Positions 1-6,641 of a DNA stretch of 64,000 bases are shown piece after piece. The stretch's first letter is position 1, and each line of letters starts with the position of its first letter. The notes under the pieces are model-generated. The model saw only the letters and a program-made list of their open reading frames with translations. It did not search any database and was not told the origin of the DNA. The DNA is from Fibrobacter sp. UWB10 (GTDB lineage: Bacteria; Fibrobacterota; Fibrobacteria; Fibrobacterales; Fibrobacteraceae): positions 186,001-250,000 of the forward strand of contig NZ_FXUE01000003.1 of assembly GCF_900182935.1 (NCBI RefSeq), written 5' to 3'. The position numbers were made by a program, and so were the translations under genes.

Positions 1-82
1 AAACGTTTACGCTATTGGAATCTCCGCAGTTGGTGCAGAGAAGGGCGAGTGCGCCCGCAATGCAAATGTTAAGCTTCTTCAT
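1..82 (-). CDS. Lipoprotein N-terminus (partial, runs off the window)
   Basis: Only the first 27 codons lie in the window. They encode a basic start (MKKLN), a hydrophobic core and then a Cys in CTNCGDS, which looks like a lipoprotein signal peptide although the residue before Cys (Asn) is atypical for a lipobox. A GGAGAG ribosome site lies just upstream of the ATG at 82, inside the end of the preceding gene. The reading frames overlap by 14 bp, so translation is probably coupled to the TIGR02147 gene. The rest of the protein is outside the window, so no function can be given. Confidence 0.6.
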   Translation of the reverse strand, partial: MKKLNICIAGALALLCTNCGDSNSVNV

Positions 83-902
83 TGTTGCTCTCCTTTATGC
101 TTTTAGTAAGCGGGAATAATTGTAAATTCAAACGGTAAACTTGTTCGATGCTCTTGTCTTCGGCGGCAATCGCAATAATCTGTCGACGGCATTCGTCCAA
201 CACTTTGACAATGCGGTCGTAGCTTTCGCGCGACACTCCCATGGTGACGCCGCTAAAGTTGCGTTCGTCAGCAGGGAGGTCAATCGCGGGCGTGGCGAGC
301 TTGGACATCATGCGATGCATACCCCTTAAAGCAAGTCGCGTGGCGTCCGGTGTGCCCTTGATCGATGTCTCGGCCAGCGTAAAGGAATCTCCGGCCTTCT
401 TTAGGAGACCCGCTTTGGTCAAGAAGTTCAGACTCTGCTGCACTTCGGCTGCCGAAACTTCGGGATAGCACATTTTGGCCATCTCGCCGGGGGTTGCTCC
501 TGGCATCAAGGGTGCAAGCTCGCGTACCACCGGGTTTTGCCAGGAATCGTAGAATTCGAACAGGTCGCCTTCCATCACGCGGACTTTGTGAACCTTGGCA
601 ATCGAAAGCATGCTCTCGTACGCAGCCTTCTTCTTCGCCTCGGTCCCGGCCTGCCCAAATTCCACGAGGGCTCGGAAATACTCCATTTCAAATCCCACGA
701 GGCCCATGGCGACCCCGGTGCGTTCCACGCCGATTTTACTCAGCTTGCTTTTGCCATCGCACACGACCTTCATGTACGACGACGAGGTAAATCCAGCGGC
801 CTTCGAAAAATCACGCCACGAAAACGCGGAACGACGCTTGCGGTCTTCGTAGTAGTCCAACATCAGTTGGCGAAAGTCGGTGTATTCAGTTATCGGTTTC
901 AT
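69..902 (-). CDS. TIGR02147 family protein (Fibrobacter-type putative regulator)
   Basis: 277 aa from the ATG at 902, chosen because AGGA sits 8-10 bases upstream; an upstream in-frame start at 971 has no such site. The opening MKPITEYTDFRQLMLDYYE, then FSWRDFSKAAGFTSSSYMKV at about 25-45, are typical of TIGR02147 proteins, which occur in many copies in Fibrobacter. The second stretch reads like a helix-turn-helix (DFSKAAGFTSSSYMKVV), so DNA binding is plausible; this is inference. The rest is predicted soluble and alpha-helical. It overlaps the start of a lipoprotein gene by 14 bp, an arrangement that suggests it controls or is co-made with that surface protein. Three 20-bp-spaced repeats lie upstream (1031-1084). 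Confidence 0.8.
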   Translation of the reverse strand: MKPITEYTDFRQLMLDYYEDRKRRSAFSWRDFSKAAGFTSSSYMKVVCDGKSKLSKIGVERTGVAMGLVGFEMEYFRALVEFGQAGTEAKKKAAYESMLSIAKVHKVRVMEGDLFEFYDSWQNPVVRELAPLMPGATPGEMAKMCYPEVSAAEVQQSLNFLTKAGLLKKAGDSFTLAETSIKGTPDATRLALRGMHRMMSKLATPAIDLPADERNFSGVTMGVSRESYDRIVKVLDECRRQIIAIAAEDKSIEQVYRLNLQLFPLTKSIKESNNEEA

Positions 903-1030
903 TGTTTTCCATCCTGTTACACCAAGAATATATCTCTTTTTTACACCCTTGTCAATAGTTTTATGCAACAAAAGTTAAGTTTTTTAAGAAAAATCACAAG
1001 ATTTTGTCAATTATTCTAAAATTATTTTCT

Positions 1031-1084
1031 ATATGCAACATTTGAGCTGTATATGCATCACTTGCTTTCTATATGCAACATTTG
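1031..1084. promoter_or_regulatory. Three direct repeats with 20-bp period (possible operator)
   Basis: ATATGCAACATTTG at 1031 and 1071 and ATATGCATCACTTG at 1051 begin exactly 20 bp apart, about two helical turns, so a dimeric or multimeric protein could bind on one face. A further TATGCAACA lies at 962. They are upstream of the TIGR02147 gene and downstream of tatC. Autoregulation by the TIGR02147 protein is an inference. Confidence 0.45.
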
Positions 1085-1117
1085 TTGGATGGTCCTCGGC
1101 GAAATGAGAAAACGCAA

Positions 1118-1846
1118 TCAGGCGTTTTGGTCAGGAGATTTCTTTTTAAAGCGCCTTGCGGCCAAAAGTCCGGCTTCAAAAAGCAGGTAAGTTGGTGCGC
1201 CCAGAATAATCTGGCTTAAAATATCGGGCGGCGTGAGCAATGCCGCTATTACGAGAATGCCAATGACAACGTAGGGCCGCTTGTCGCAAACGGTTTCGTA
1301 GCTCACGATGCCACCGCGAATTAAGGCGTACGTCACCAGCGGGAATTGGAACATGCAGCCGAACGCAAGCGAAAGCCAGAGCGCAAGCGAAATCAAATTC
1401 GAAACGCCAAATACAGGCGTAAGGGTTTTGCCCGCAAAGCTCATGCCGAACTGCACAATCAACGGAAAACAGACAATCAAGCAAAACGCGACGCCCGCTA
1501 TAAAGAGCACACTCGTAAGCCAAACAATCGAGCGAATGAACCGCTTTTCTTTTTCGTAAAGTGCTGGCAGCACGAACTGCCAAATGTTCCAGGCGATATA
1601 AGGCGAAAATAAAACGACGTCCAAAAGAGCTGCAATCTTAAGCTGCAGCAGGAATACTTCCATCGGAGAAAAGTAATGCAGCGTGATTCCGCTCTGTAAG
1701 GTAATTTGTTCGCAAAACCAGTCTAGGACGTAGGGCGAAGCTAAAAAGAGCGGGACAATGCCAATCGCAAGCGCTACAAAAGAACGGATCAGCGCTCGCC
1801 GGAGCGCTTCCAGGTGAGAAACTAAACTAGATTCCGCGTCTTGCAT
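1118..1846 (-). CDS. tatC: Sec-independent (Tat) protein translocase subunit TatC
   Basis: 242 aa inner-membrane protein with about six hydrophobic segments. It forms the twin-arginine signal receptor of the Tat pathway, which exports folded proteins. Family landmarks are visible: SHLEALRRAL near the N-terminus (HLxELRxR region), FSPMEVFLLQLKIA at about 60 (PxExF...K), FQFPLV near 165, and TPPDILSQIILGAP followed by FE near 205-225. It starts 11 bp after the tatA stop, so tatA-tatC form one unit; no tatB is seen next to it, as expected for a minimal TatAC system. Length is normal for the family. Confidence 0.95.
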   Translation of the reverse strand: MQDAESSLVSHLEALRRALIRSFVALAIGIVPLFLASPYVLDWFCEQITLQSGITLHYFSPMEVFLLQLKIAALLDVVLFSPYIAWNIWQFVLPALYEKEKRFIRSIVWLTSVLFIAGVAFCLIVCFPLIVQFGMSFAGKTLTPVFGVSNLISLALWLSLAFGCMFQFPLVTYALIRGGIVSYETVCDKRPYVVIGILVIAALLTPPDILSQIILGAPTYLLFEAGLLAARRFKKKSPDQNA

Positions 1847-1857
1847 TCTAAGCGAAT

Positions 1858-2058
1858 TTACTTCTTGTCTTCGGCCTCGGCAGCCTTTTCGACAGTCTTC
1901 TGTAAGTCTTCGGCTTCTTCCTTCAGGGCATCCTTTGCCTTCTTGTATTCGTTCTGGGCCTTGCCGAGCGAGCGGGCGAGTTCAGGAATGCGCTTTGCAC
2001 CGAACAGCAAAAGCACAACGACCACAATCAAGATAATTTCAGGAATTCCGATAGACAT
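1858..2058 (-). CDS. tatA: Twin-arginine translocase subunit TatA/TatE
   Basis: 66 aa. The ATG at 2058 is preferred over an upstream in-frame start because GGAAGG lies 5-6 bases ahead and the protein then begins MSIGIPEIILI. One N-terminal membrane helix, the hinge FGAKRIPELARSLGKA, and a charged amphipathic and Lys/Glu-rich tail are the classic TatA layout. TatA oligomers form the pore used with TatC. It is the first gene of tatA-tatC and is separated from the G3E GTPase gene by a strong terminator, so it should have its own promoter in 2059-2094. Confidence 0.93.
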   Translation of the reverse strand: MSIGIPEIILIVVVVLLLFGAKRIPELARSLGKAQNEYKKAKDALKEEAEDLQKTVEKAAEAEDKK

Positions 2059-2094
2059 GTTACCTTCCTTTTTTGTGAAATATAATATAAAAAA

Positions 2095-2115
2095 CACCCC
2101 GATAAAATCGGGGTG
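2095..2115 (-). terminator. Rho-independent terminator of the G3E GTPase gene
   Basis: Perfect 9-bp stem CACCCCGAT/ATCGGGGTG with an AAA loop; on the minus strand a T-rich run (TTTTTTATATT) follows. Confidence 0.9.
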
Positions 2116-2141
2116 CCTTGAATTTAATTTATTCTAGTAGA

Positions 2142-3455
2142 TTACTCGCCCAAGCAAGAATCCATTGCGGCGATAATCTTCTTCTTGTCCATGTGCTGGC
2201 CAATGAAGACAAGACGAATAATACGGTCGCCGTACTTTTCGTCCCACACCTTGAGCAGGTCCGGATTTTCGCGCAGAATGCGCTTCTGTTCGGCTTCGCT
2301 TTCGCTGGCGAACCAAGGTCCGAAATTCTGGGCAGAAGCCTGCTTGCCGGCCTGTTCGAACAGGTAGCTGTTATCGCGTTCGTCTTCGAACCACACGAGA
2401 CCCTTGGTGCGGATAATGCTGGTCGGATAGTCGTCGAGCAACACTTCGAAGCGTTCGCGAATCAGCGGACGGCGGCGTTCGTACACGAACGTACTGATGC
2501 CGTATTCGTCACCATGCGGATGGTCCTTGTCGTGGTGGTGGCCGCAATGGCACACGCCGTGTTCATGGTCGCAGTGGCTATGGTCTTCATGATCGTGGTC
2601 GTGTTCATCATGGTCATGGTGATGATGTTCGTGTTCGTCATGGTCATCGTCATCATCATGGTCATGATGGTGGTGATGTTCATGTTCGTCGTGGTCATCA
2701 TCTTCGTCTTCGGGAGACGTTTCCTTCATGAGTTCCTTGGCCCAAGCGGCGGAGTTGCCGACCTTTTCGAAATCGAACTGCTTGGTGTCCAAGATATCCT
2801 TCATTTCGACCTTGCCGTAATTCGTCTCGATCATCTTGGCTTCAGGCTGCAAGGCGCGAACCACGGCTTTCACGTGTTCAAGGTCGGTTTTAGACAAACT
2901 ATCAACCTTGTTCATCACGATGGTGTTGCAGAATTCAATCTGCTGAATTAGTAGGTTGGCGATGTCTTCTTCTTCGAGATCCTTGTCGAGCAGTTTCTGT
3001 CCGCCGGCGAATTCGTCGGCAAGGCGTGCTACGTCAACCACAGACACGATGTTGTCCAGATGGCAGGGGAGCGGGCGACCGTCGCGGCTCTGCAACTGGG
3101 CGCCGGCCATGCAAATGGTCTGTGCGATAGGAATCGGTTCGCAAATACCGCTCGCTTCAATCAGAATATAGTCGAACTTGTTCATTTCCAACAGTTCGGC
3201 AATTTGTTCCAAAAGGTCGGTCTTCAGGGAGCAGCAAATGCAGCCGTTCGACAGCGGAACAACCTTTCCGGAATCTTCTTTAGTGATGTTTCCGCCCTTT
3301 TCGATGAGCGTCTGGTCAATGTTCACTTCGCCGATGTCGTTCACGATCACGGCGACATGGTAACCTTGCTGGTTGTTGAGAACAAAATTGAGAAGGGTGG
3401 TTTTTCCGGCTCCGAGGTAGCCGGTGAGCAGCGTAATAGGTACTGACTTTTTCAT
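2142..3455 (-). CDS. CobW/G3E-family GTP-binding metallochaperone with His-rich insert
   Basis: 437 aa, cytoplasmic. The G3E GTPase core is clear: Walker A LLTGYLGAGKTTLLN (9-23), the metal-binding CxCC motif in SNGCICCSL (69-77), an EASGICEP switch region and an NKVD base-specificity motif. The C-terminal CobW domain carries RTKGLVWF and RLVFIGQHMDKK and ends DSCLGE. Between them, about residues 250-320 are almost only His, Asp and Glu, a probable zinc or other metal store. Related YeiR/ZNG1/CobW proteins deliver metals, most often zinc, to client enzymes; the client is not evident here. It stands alone between terminators. The His-rich DNA is a (GAT/CAT)n-like tract and may vary in length. 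Confidence 0.9.
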   Translation of the reverse strand: MKKSVPITLLTGYLGAGKTTLLNFVLNNQQGYHVAVIVNDIGEVNIDQTLIEKGGNITKEDSGKVVPLSNGCICCSLKTDLLEQIAELLEMNKFDYILIEASGICEPIPIAQTICMAGAQLQSRDGRPLPCHLDNIVSVVDVARLADEFAGGQKLLDKDLEEEDIANLLIQQIEFCNTIVMNKVDSLSKTDLEHVKAVVRALQPEAKMIETNYGKVEMKDILDTKQFDFEKVGNSAAWAKELMKETSPEDEDDDHDEHEHHHHHDHDDDDDHDEHEHHHHDHDEHDHDHEDHSHCDHEHGVCHCGHHHDKDHPHGDEYGISTFVYERRRPLIRERFEVLLDDYPTSIIRTKGLVWFEDERDNSYLFEQAGKQASAQNFGPWFASESEAEQKRILRENPDLLKVWDEKYGDRIIRLVFIGQHMDKKKIIAAMDSCLGE

Positions 3456-3503
3456 AGTACCTTAAAATTTAGTAAAATGGGCGAATTTCGGCTTTTTTGC
3501 ATA

Positions 3504-3538
3504 AAAAAACTAGCCCAGCAGAGCCGGACTAGTTTTTT
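3504..3538. terminator. Inverted repeat, likely bidirectional terminator
   Basis: AAAAAACTAG pairs with CTAGTTTTTT around a CC..GG inner stem; A- and T-runs on both sides suit either strand. It lies upstream of the G3E GTPase gene, so any transcript it ends starts elsewhere. Confidence 0.5.
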
Positions 3539-3540
3539 GG

Positions 3541-3783
3541 GGGTTAGGAGGAGAACAAAGAGTTCTATTGTATAAGATATAAAAATTTGGGGGGTGTGAC
3601 AAGAGGTTAACTGAAATTTTTCTTATTATTTTATTATTTTTGCATTTTTTGTGTGATTTGAATTTGTTGCATGGTACAAAAAGTTCCATTTTGCCGTTTT
3701 GGTGGCGTTTGGGACTCCTTTTGTGGCCAAATTTCTGTTTTTTGCGCAAAAACGGCTATATTTGCTTAAAGAATGGAGATTCT
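3541..3783. other. AT-rich gene-free stretch with candidate promoter
   Basis: About 240 bp without a convincing gene. Near its right end TTTTTTGC (3738-3745), an 11-base spacer and TATATTTG (3757-3764) match a layout seen before three other plus-strand genes in the window. The box ends 20 bases before the ATG at 3784. Confidence 0.4.
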
Positions 3784-4197
3784 ATGAACTGTCGAATACT
3801 GATGCGTTTCGTTGGAACGACCGACGAACTTTCCGCCGTATATGATGCCCTGATGGAGCAGTATCCCGAAATGGATCTGCCCAGCGAAGATAGTGGCGAT
3901 TGGTACTCGGTAGACGACGTGATGATGGACGAGTACGAATGCCGCTTCGAAGAATTGCCCGAAGGCGAACTCTTGGCAATGGATGGTTCCGTACTCATCG
4001 AAGATGAACTCCCCGAAGACTTCTTTGCTGATCTTATGGAACGCTTTGAGCGTGTATTTGCCGCATTCAAGTGGTCGTCGTTAGATGTTGGTGTCGGTTG
4101 CGGAGTCAGCGATGGCTGGGGCGAATTTAATCCAGATTACGCCGACGATTATTCCGACGAAGCTAACGAAATTTCCGAAGCCGTTCTCGGCTTCTAA
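3784..4197 (+). CDS. Small acidic protein of unknown function
   Basis: 137 aa from the ATG at 3784, preceded by GGAG 7-8 bases upstream; an earlier in-frame start has no ribosome site. No family recognised. It is very acidic (runs such as SEDSGDWYSVDDVMMDEYE and a tail DYADDYSDEANE), has no signal peptide or membrane segment, and is probably a folded cytoplasmic protein: VGTTDELSAVYDAL and FFADLMERFERVFAAFKW look like two amphipathic helices. Its stop codon (TAA, 4195-4197) overlaps the stop codon of the convergent radical SAM gene (TAG on the other strand, 4196-4194), with no terminator between them. Confidence 0.75.
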   Translation: MNCRILMRFVGTTDELSAVYDALMEQYPEMDLPSEDSGDWYSVDDVMMDEYECRFEELPEGELLAMDGSVLIEDELPEDFFADLMERFERVFAAFKWSSLDVGVGCGVSDGWGEFNPDYADDYSDEANEISEAVLGF

Positions 4198-5285
4198 TCC
4201 AAGTTTTTAATCATTAAGTTGTCGCAGATTTGTGCAAGCATTCTTTCGTGCGTGCAGACTTCAGGCGATACGCCTTCGATAGAACCGGTGCTGTAAAAAG
4301 AAGTACAGGCGCATTCATGTGCGCAGCAGCGGTAGCGTATGTCGCAACCTTCGCATTCTTTTTTGTCGTTGTCCAAGAACTGCTTAATTTGTTCGCATGC
4401 GTCTTCGTCGAATCCGGTAAAGACGTTACCTTGTAAGTAAGGAGGGTTCTCGTTCGAGGTAATGAACCTCGTGCACGGGAACATATTGCCGTTGGTTGCA
4501 ACGCCAATGGCGCCGTTGTATACGTGGCAAGAATATTGCCTGTATCGCAAATTTGAAAGGTACAGCTTTATTTTGTCTTGAATCGTGCCCAGGAACATCT
4601 TGTCGCCTTTTTCGCGGCATTCCTTCCAGTACAACGCCATCTTCTGGTATTGTAAGGCAAGCCTGTCAAAATCTTCGCCGGTCCATTTGCCGTCAAAGTC
4701 GACGCTTGTAGTAAGGCTTCTGAATCCTTGCTCGTGCAACCACTTGACGCTTTCGGCAAGGGTCTCGATGTGGGCGCGCGTCACTGTGCTTAAGGCGACT
4801 GCACCTAGCTTTACGAATCGCGGGATGTGTTTCTCGATGTCCTTGAAACTGCCGCCGTTATTTACGGTACGGCGTGCTATGTTGTGGTGATGTTCCGGGC
4901 CGTCCAGCGAAAGGTAAATGCGGAAATGTTCGCGTTCGCAAAAATCAAAGAAAGAATCGTCAAAAAGCGTGCCGTTCGTGTTGACGGCAAAGTTGAGCTT
5001 AAAGTTGCTGGGAGCTTCGCCTTTGTCTATGGCTTCGGCAAGGAATGCCTTGGCGATGTTCACGCCTTTGAAAATGGCGTCTTTGCGCAGTAACGGTTCG
5101 CCACCGAAAAAAGTAATGTTCAAATAAGTTTGCTTGAAAAACAGGCTGCGTTCTAGCCCCACGCGAATCGCTTGCTCGAGCGTTTCGTCGTCCATCACGT
5201 TATGACGGGCAGATTGCGTGTCCTTATAATAACAATAGGAACAGCGCAAGTTGCACTGTTCCGTAAGGCATAGAACTAAGTTCAT
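4194..5285 (-). CDS. Radical SAM/SPASM peptide-maturase-like enzyme
   Basis: 363 aa from the ATG at 5285, which overlaps the stop of the upstream lipoprotein gene as ATGA; an in-frame start 51 bp earlier would lie inside that gene. The N-terminus MNLVLCLTEQCNLRCSYCYY holds CX3CX2C (Cys11, 15, 18) for the SAM-binding 4Fe-4S cluster, and FFGGEPLL follows near 75. The C-terminal third carries many cysteines (GNMFPC, then CEGCDIRYRCCAHECAC and VCTHE) typical of a SPASM domain with auxiliary clusters. Such proteins modify peptides (RiPP maturases) or act as sulfatase maturases; no sulfatase is nearby, while a repeat-bearing lipoprotein is directly coupled, so that protein is the likely substrate (inference). 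Confidence 0.88.
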   Translation of the reverse strand: MNLVLCLTEQCNLRCSYCYYKDTQSARHNVMDDETLEQAIRVGLERSLFFKQTYLNITFFGGEPLLRKDAIFKGVNIAKAFLAEAIDKGEAPSNFKLNFAVNTNGTLFDDSFFDFCEREHFRIYLSLDGPEHHHNIARRTVNNGGSFKDIEKHIPRFVKLGAVALSTVTRAHIETLAESVKWLHEQGFRSLTTSVDFDGKWTGEDFDRLALQYQKMALYWKECREKGDKMFLGTIQDKIKLYLSNLRYRQYSCHVYNGAIGVATNGNMFPCTRFITSNENPPYLQGNVFTGFDEDACEQIKQFLDNDKKECEGCDIRYRCCAHECACTSFYSTGSIEGVSPEVCTHERMLAQICDNLMIKNLD

Positions 5286-5968
5286 GTAATGATGTCGTCT
5301 TGTTCGAAGGTCGTTACCATGCTCGTAATCAAGCACTTTGGATTTTTAGGATCGGTGCATATGTGGATGTTGATGCAGGAAGGGTCTCCTTCGCGGCATT
5401 CCTGGCCGGTGGACGAACTGGAGGGCTGTTCTACTTCGCTCGAAGAACTTTCTTCTACAATGGGATCGCCGGCGAGCGGTACCGGTTCTTCGGCGGAACT
5501 GCTTTGCGCGTTCACTTCGCTCGAAGAACTGCTTTCGAAGTCGCTTTCATCGGGAGCTTCGATAACGCCTGCTTCAGGAGGCGGATACGGTTCATCGTAA
5601 GATGAACTGCTCAGTGGCTTAGCTTCAGAAGAAGAGCTGGATTCTGGGTAGAGATCGTCTGGAGGAATGACTCCTGCTTGAGGAGGAAAATCTGGTTCTG
5701 CTGCAGACGAAAGTGCTTCGACAGCTGAACTGCTAAGAGCTTCATGACTCAGAGGAATATCGACAACGCTCGAACTGCTCGGAGTCTCGGTTTTGGGTGC
5801 TCCGGTGTCGGGATTCTCAAGATCGGGTCTCTCTGGAGCCGCGACGGAGCCGCTTTCTTCACAAGCGGTCAATGCAACGGCTGCAATGCCGAACGAGGCG
5901 GCAATGGCGCTCTTGGCGGCCAAACTGAGCTTCGCGCTGTTTTTGACGATTTTCTTCTCGATTTTCAT
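5282..5968 (-). CDS. Repeat-containing lipoprotein, probable substrate of the adjacent radical SAM enzyme
   Basis: 228 aa. GGAAGGAG precedes the ATG at 5968. A long basic leader (MKIEKKIVKNSAKLSLAAKS) and hydrophobic segment end in lipobox LTAC (Cys36), so the mature protein should be lipid-anchored. The body is low-complexity with many Ser-only linkers. Three related units of about 30-35 aa hold a Pro-rich core: DFPPQAGVIPPDD, PYPPPEAGVIEAPDE and PVPLAGDPIVEE, each followed by SSSS(S). The C-terminal 40 residues have four Cys (QECREGDPSCINIHICTDPKNPKC). No known enzyme domain. The ATGA overlap with the radical SAM gene means coupled translation, fitting a target-plus-maturase pair; the modified residues are unknown. 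Confidence 0.8.
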   Translation of the reverse strand: MKIEKKIVKNSAKLSLAAKSAIAASFGIAAVALTACEESGSVAAPERPDLENPDTGAPKTETPSSSSVVDIPLSHEALSSSAVEALSSAAEPDFPPQAGVIPPDDLYPESSSSSEAKPLSSSSYDEPYPPPEAGVIEAPDESDFESSSSSEVNAQSSSAEEPVPLAGDPIVEESSSSEVEQPSSSSTGQECREGDPSCINIHICTDPKNPKCLITSMVTTFEQDDIIT

Positions 5969-6064
5969 AGCAGAACTCCTTCCATCAAATCAAAATATAT
6001 ATAAACTAGCCCCCGATTTCTATAAGAAAAGCTGTTTTGCAAAAACCTGTGACCAAATACAAGA

Positions 6065-6089
6065 AAATCCGCCCTTTTGAGGCGGATTT
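6065..6089 (-). terminator. Terminator of the ilvBN operon
   Basis: 9-bp stem AAATCCGCC/GGCGGATTT, 7-base loop, followed on the minus strand by TTTCTTGT. Confidence 0.8.
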
Positions 6090-6132
6090 CTTGAAATCTT
6101 GGCGTGAAAGCCGAGCGGTCTTTTTTTTCCCG

Positions 6133-6630
6133 CTACGTCTGCTCTTCACCACGCAACATGATAACCTTACCCGTGCGAATGTATTCGACGATTTCGAATT
6201 TCTGCAACAGGCTCTTGAGCGTGTCGACCTTCTGGCTGTTTCCGGTGATCTGGATGATCATCGAAGTAGCGGTCATGTCCACGGTGTTGGCGTGGAAGTG
6301 GTCGCAAAGCTGCAGAATTTCGGTACGCTGGTCCGGAGTGCAACGCACCTTGATCAGTGCGAGTTCCTTTTCCACGGCGTCGGTATCGGTATGGTCCTTG
6401 GCCTGCACCACGTCCACGAGCTTTTCGAGCTGCTTGATAATCTGCATCAAGATCTCGGGATTGCCGTGAGCGATGATGTTCATGCGGCTAAAGTTCGGGT
6501 CGAGCGTGGGGGAGACCACCAGAGAATCGATGTTGTAACCACGGCGGGAGAACACGAGGGCGATGCGCACGAGCACGCCCGGGCGGTTTGCAACTAACAA
6601 ACTAATAGAATGTGCTTTATCCTTTAACAT
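6133..6630 (-). CDS. ilvN: Acetolactate synthase regulatory (small) subunit
   Basis: 165 aa. The N-terminal ACT domain is clear (SISLLVANRPGVLVRIALVFSRRGYNIDSL), followed by a second alpha/beta domain, the usual length and layout of IlvN/IlvH. It binds valine and confers feedback control on the catalytic subunit in branched-chain amino acid synthesis. AAGGAG overlaps the ilvB stop and the gap is 11 bp, so it is the second gene of ilvB-ilvN. Confidence 0.95.
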   Translation of the reverse strand: MLKDKAHSISLLVANRPGVLVRIALVFSRRGYNIDSLVVSPTLDPNFSRMNIIAHGNPEILMQIIKQLEKLVDVVQAKDHTDTDAVEKELALIKVRCTPDQRTEILQLCDHFHANTVDMTATSMIIQITGNSQKVDTLKSLLQKFEIVEYIRTGKVIMLRGEEQT

Positions 6631-6641
6631 GGCTTATCTCC

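Noticed and set aside
2462-2701. Met/Thr-rich minus-strand frame within the G3E GTPase gene
   Set aside because: Shifted reading of the same simple-sequence tract.
2118-2951. Long plus-strand frame with Val/Met-rich repeats opposite the G3E GTPase gene
   Set aside because: It is the antisense of the His/Asp-rich tract and conserved GTPase motifs lie on the other strand; its composition is an artefact of the GAT/CAT repeat.
3510-3749. 79-codon minus-strand frame in the gap before the acidic gene
   Set aside because: No ribosome site, Lys/Pro-rich AT-driven composition, and overlaps a terminator-like hairpin.
5300-5605. Plus-strand frames across the repeat lipoprotein
   Set aside because: Shadows; signal peptide, lipobox and ribosome site are on the minus strand.
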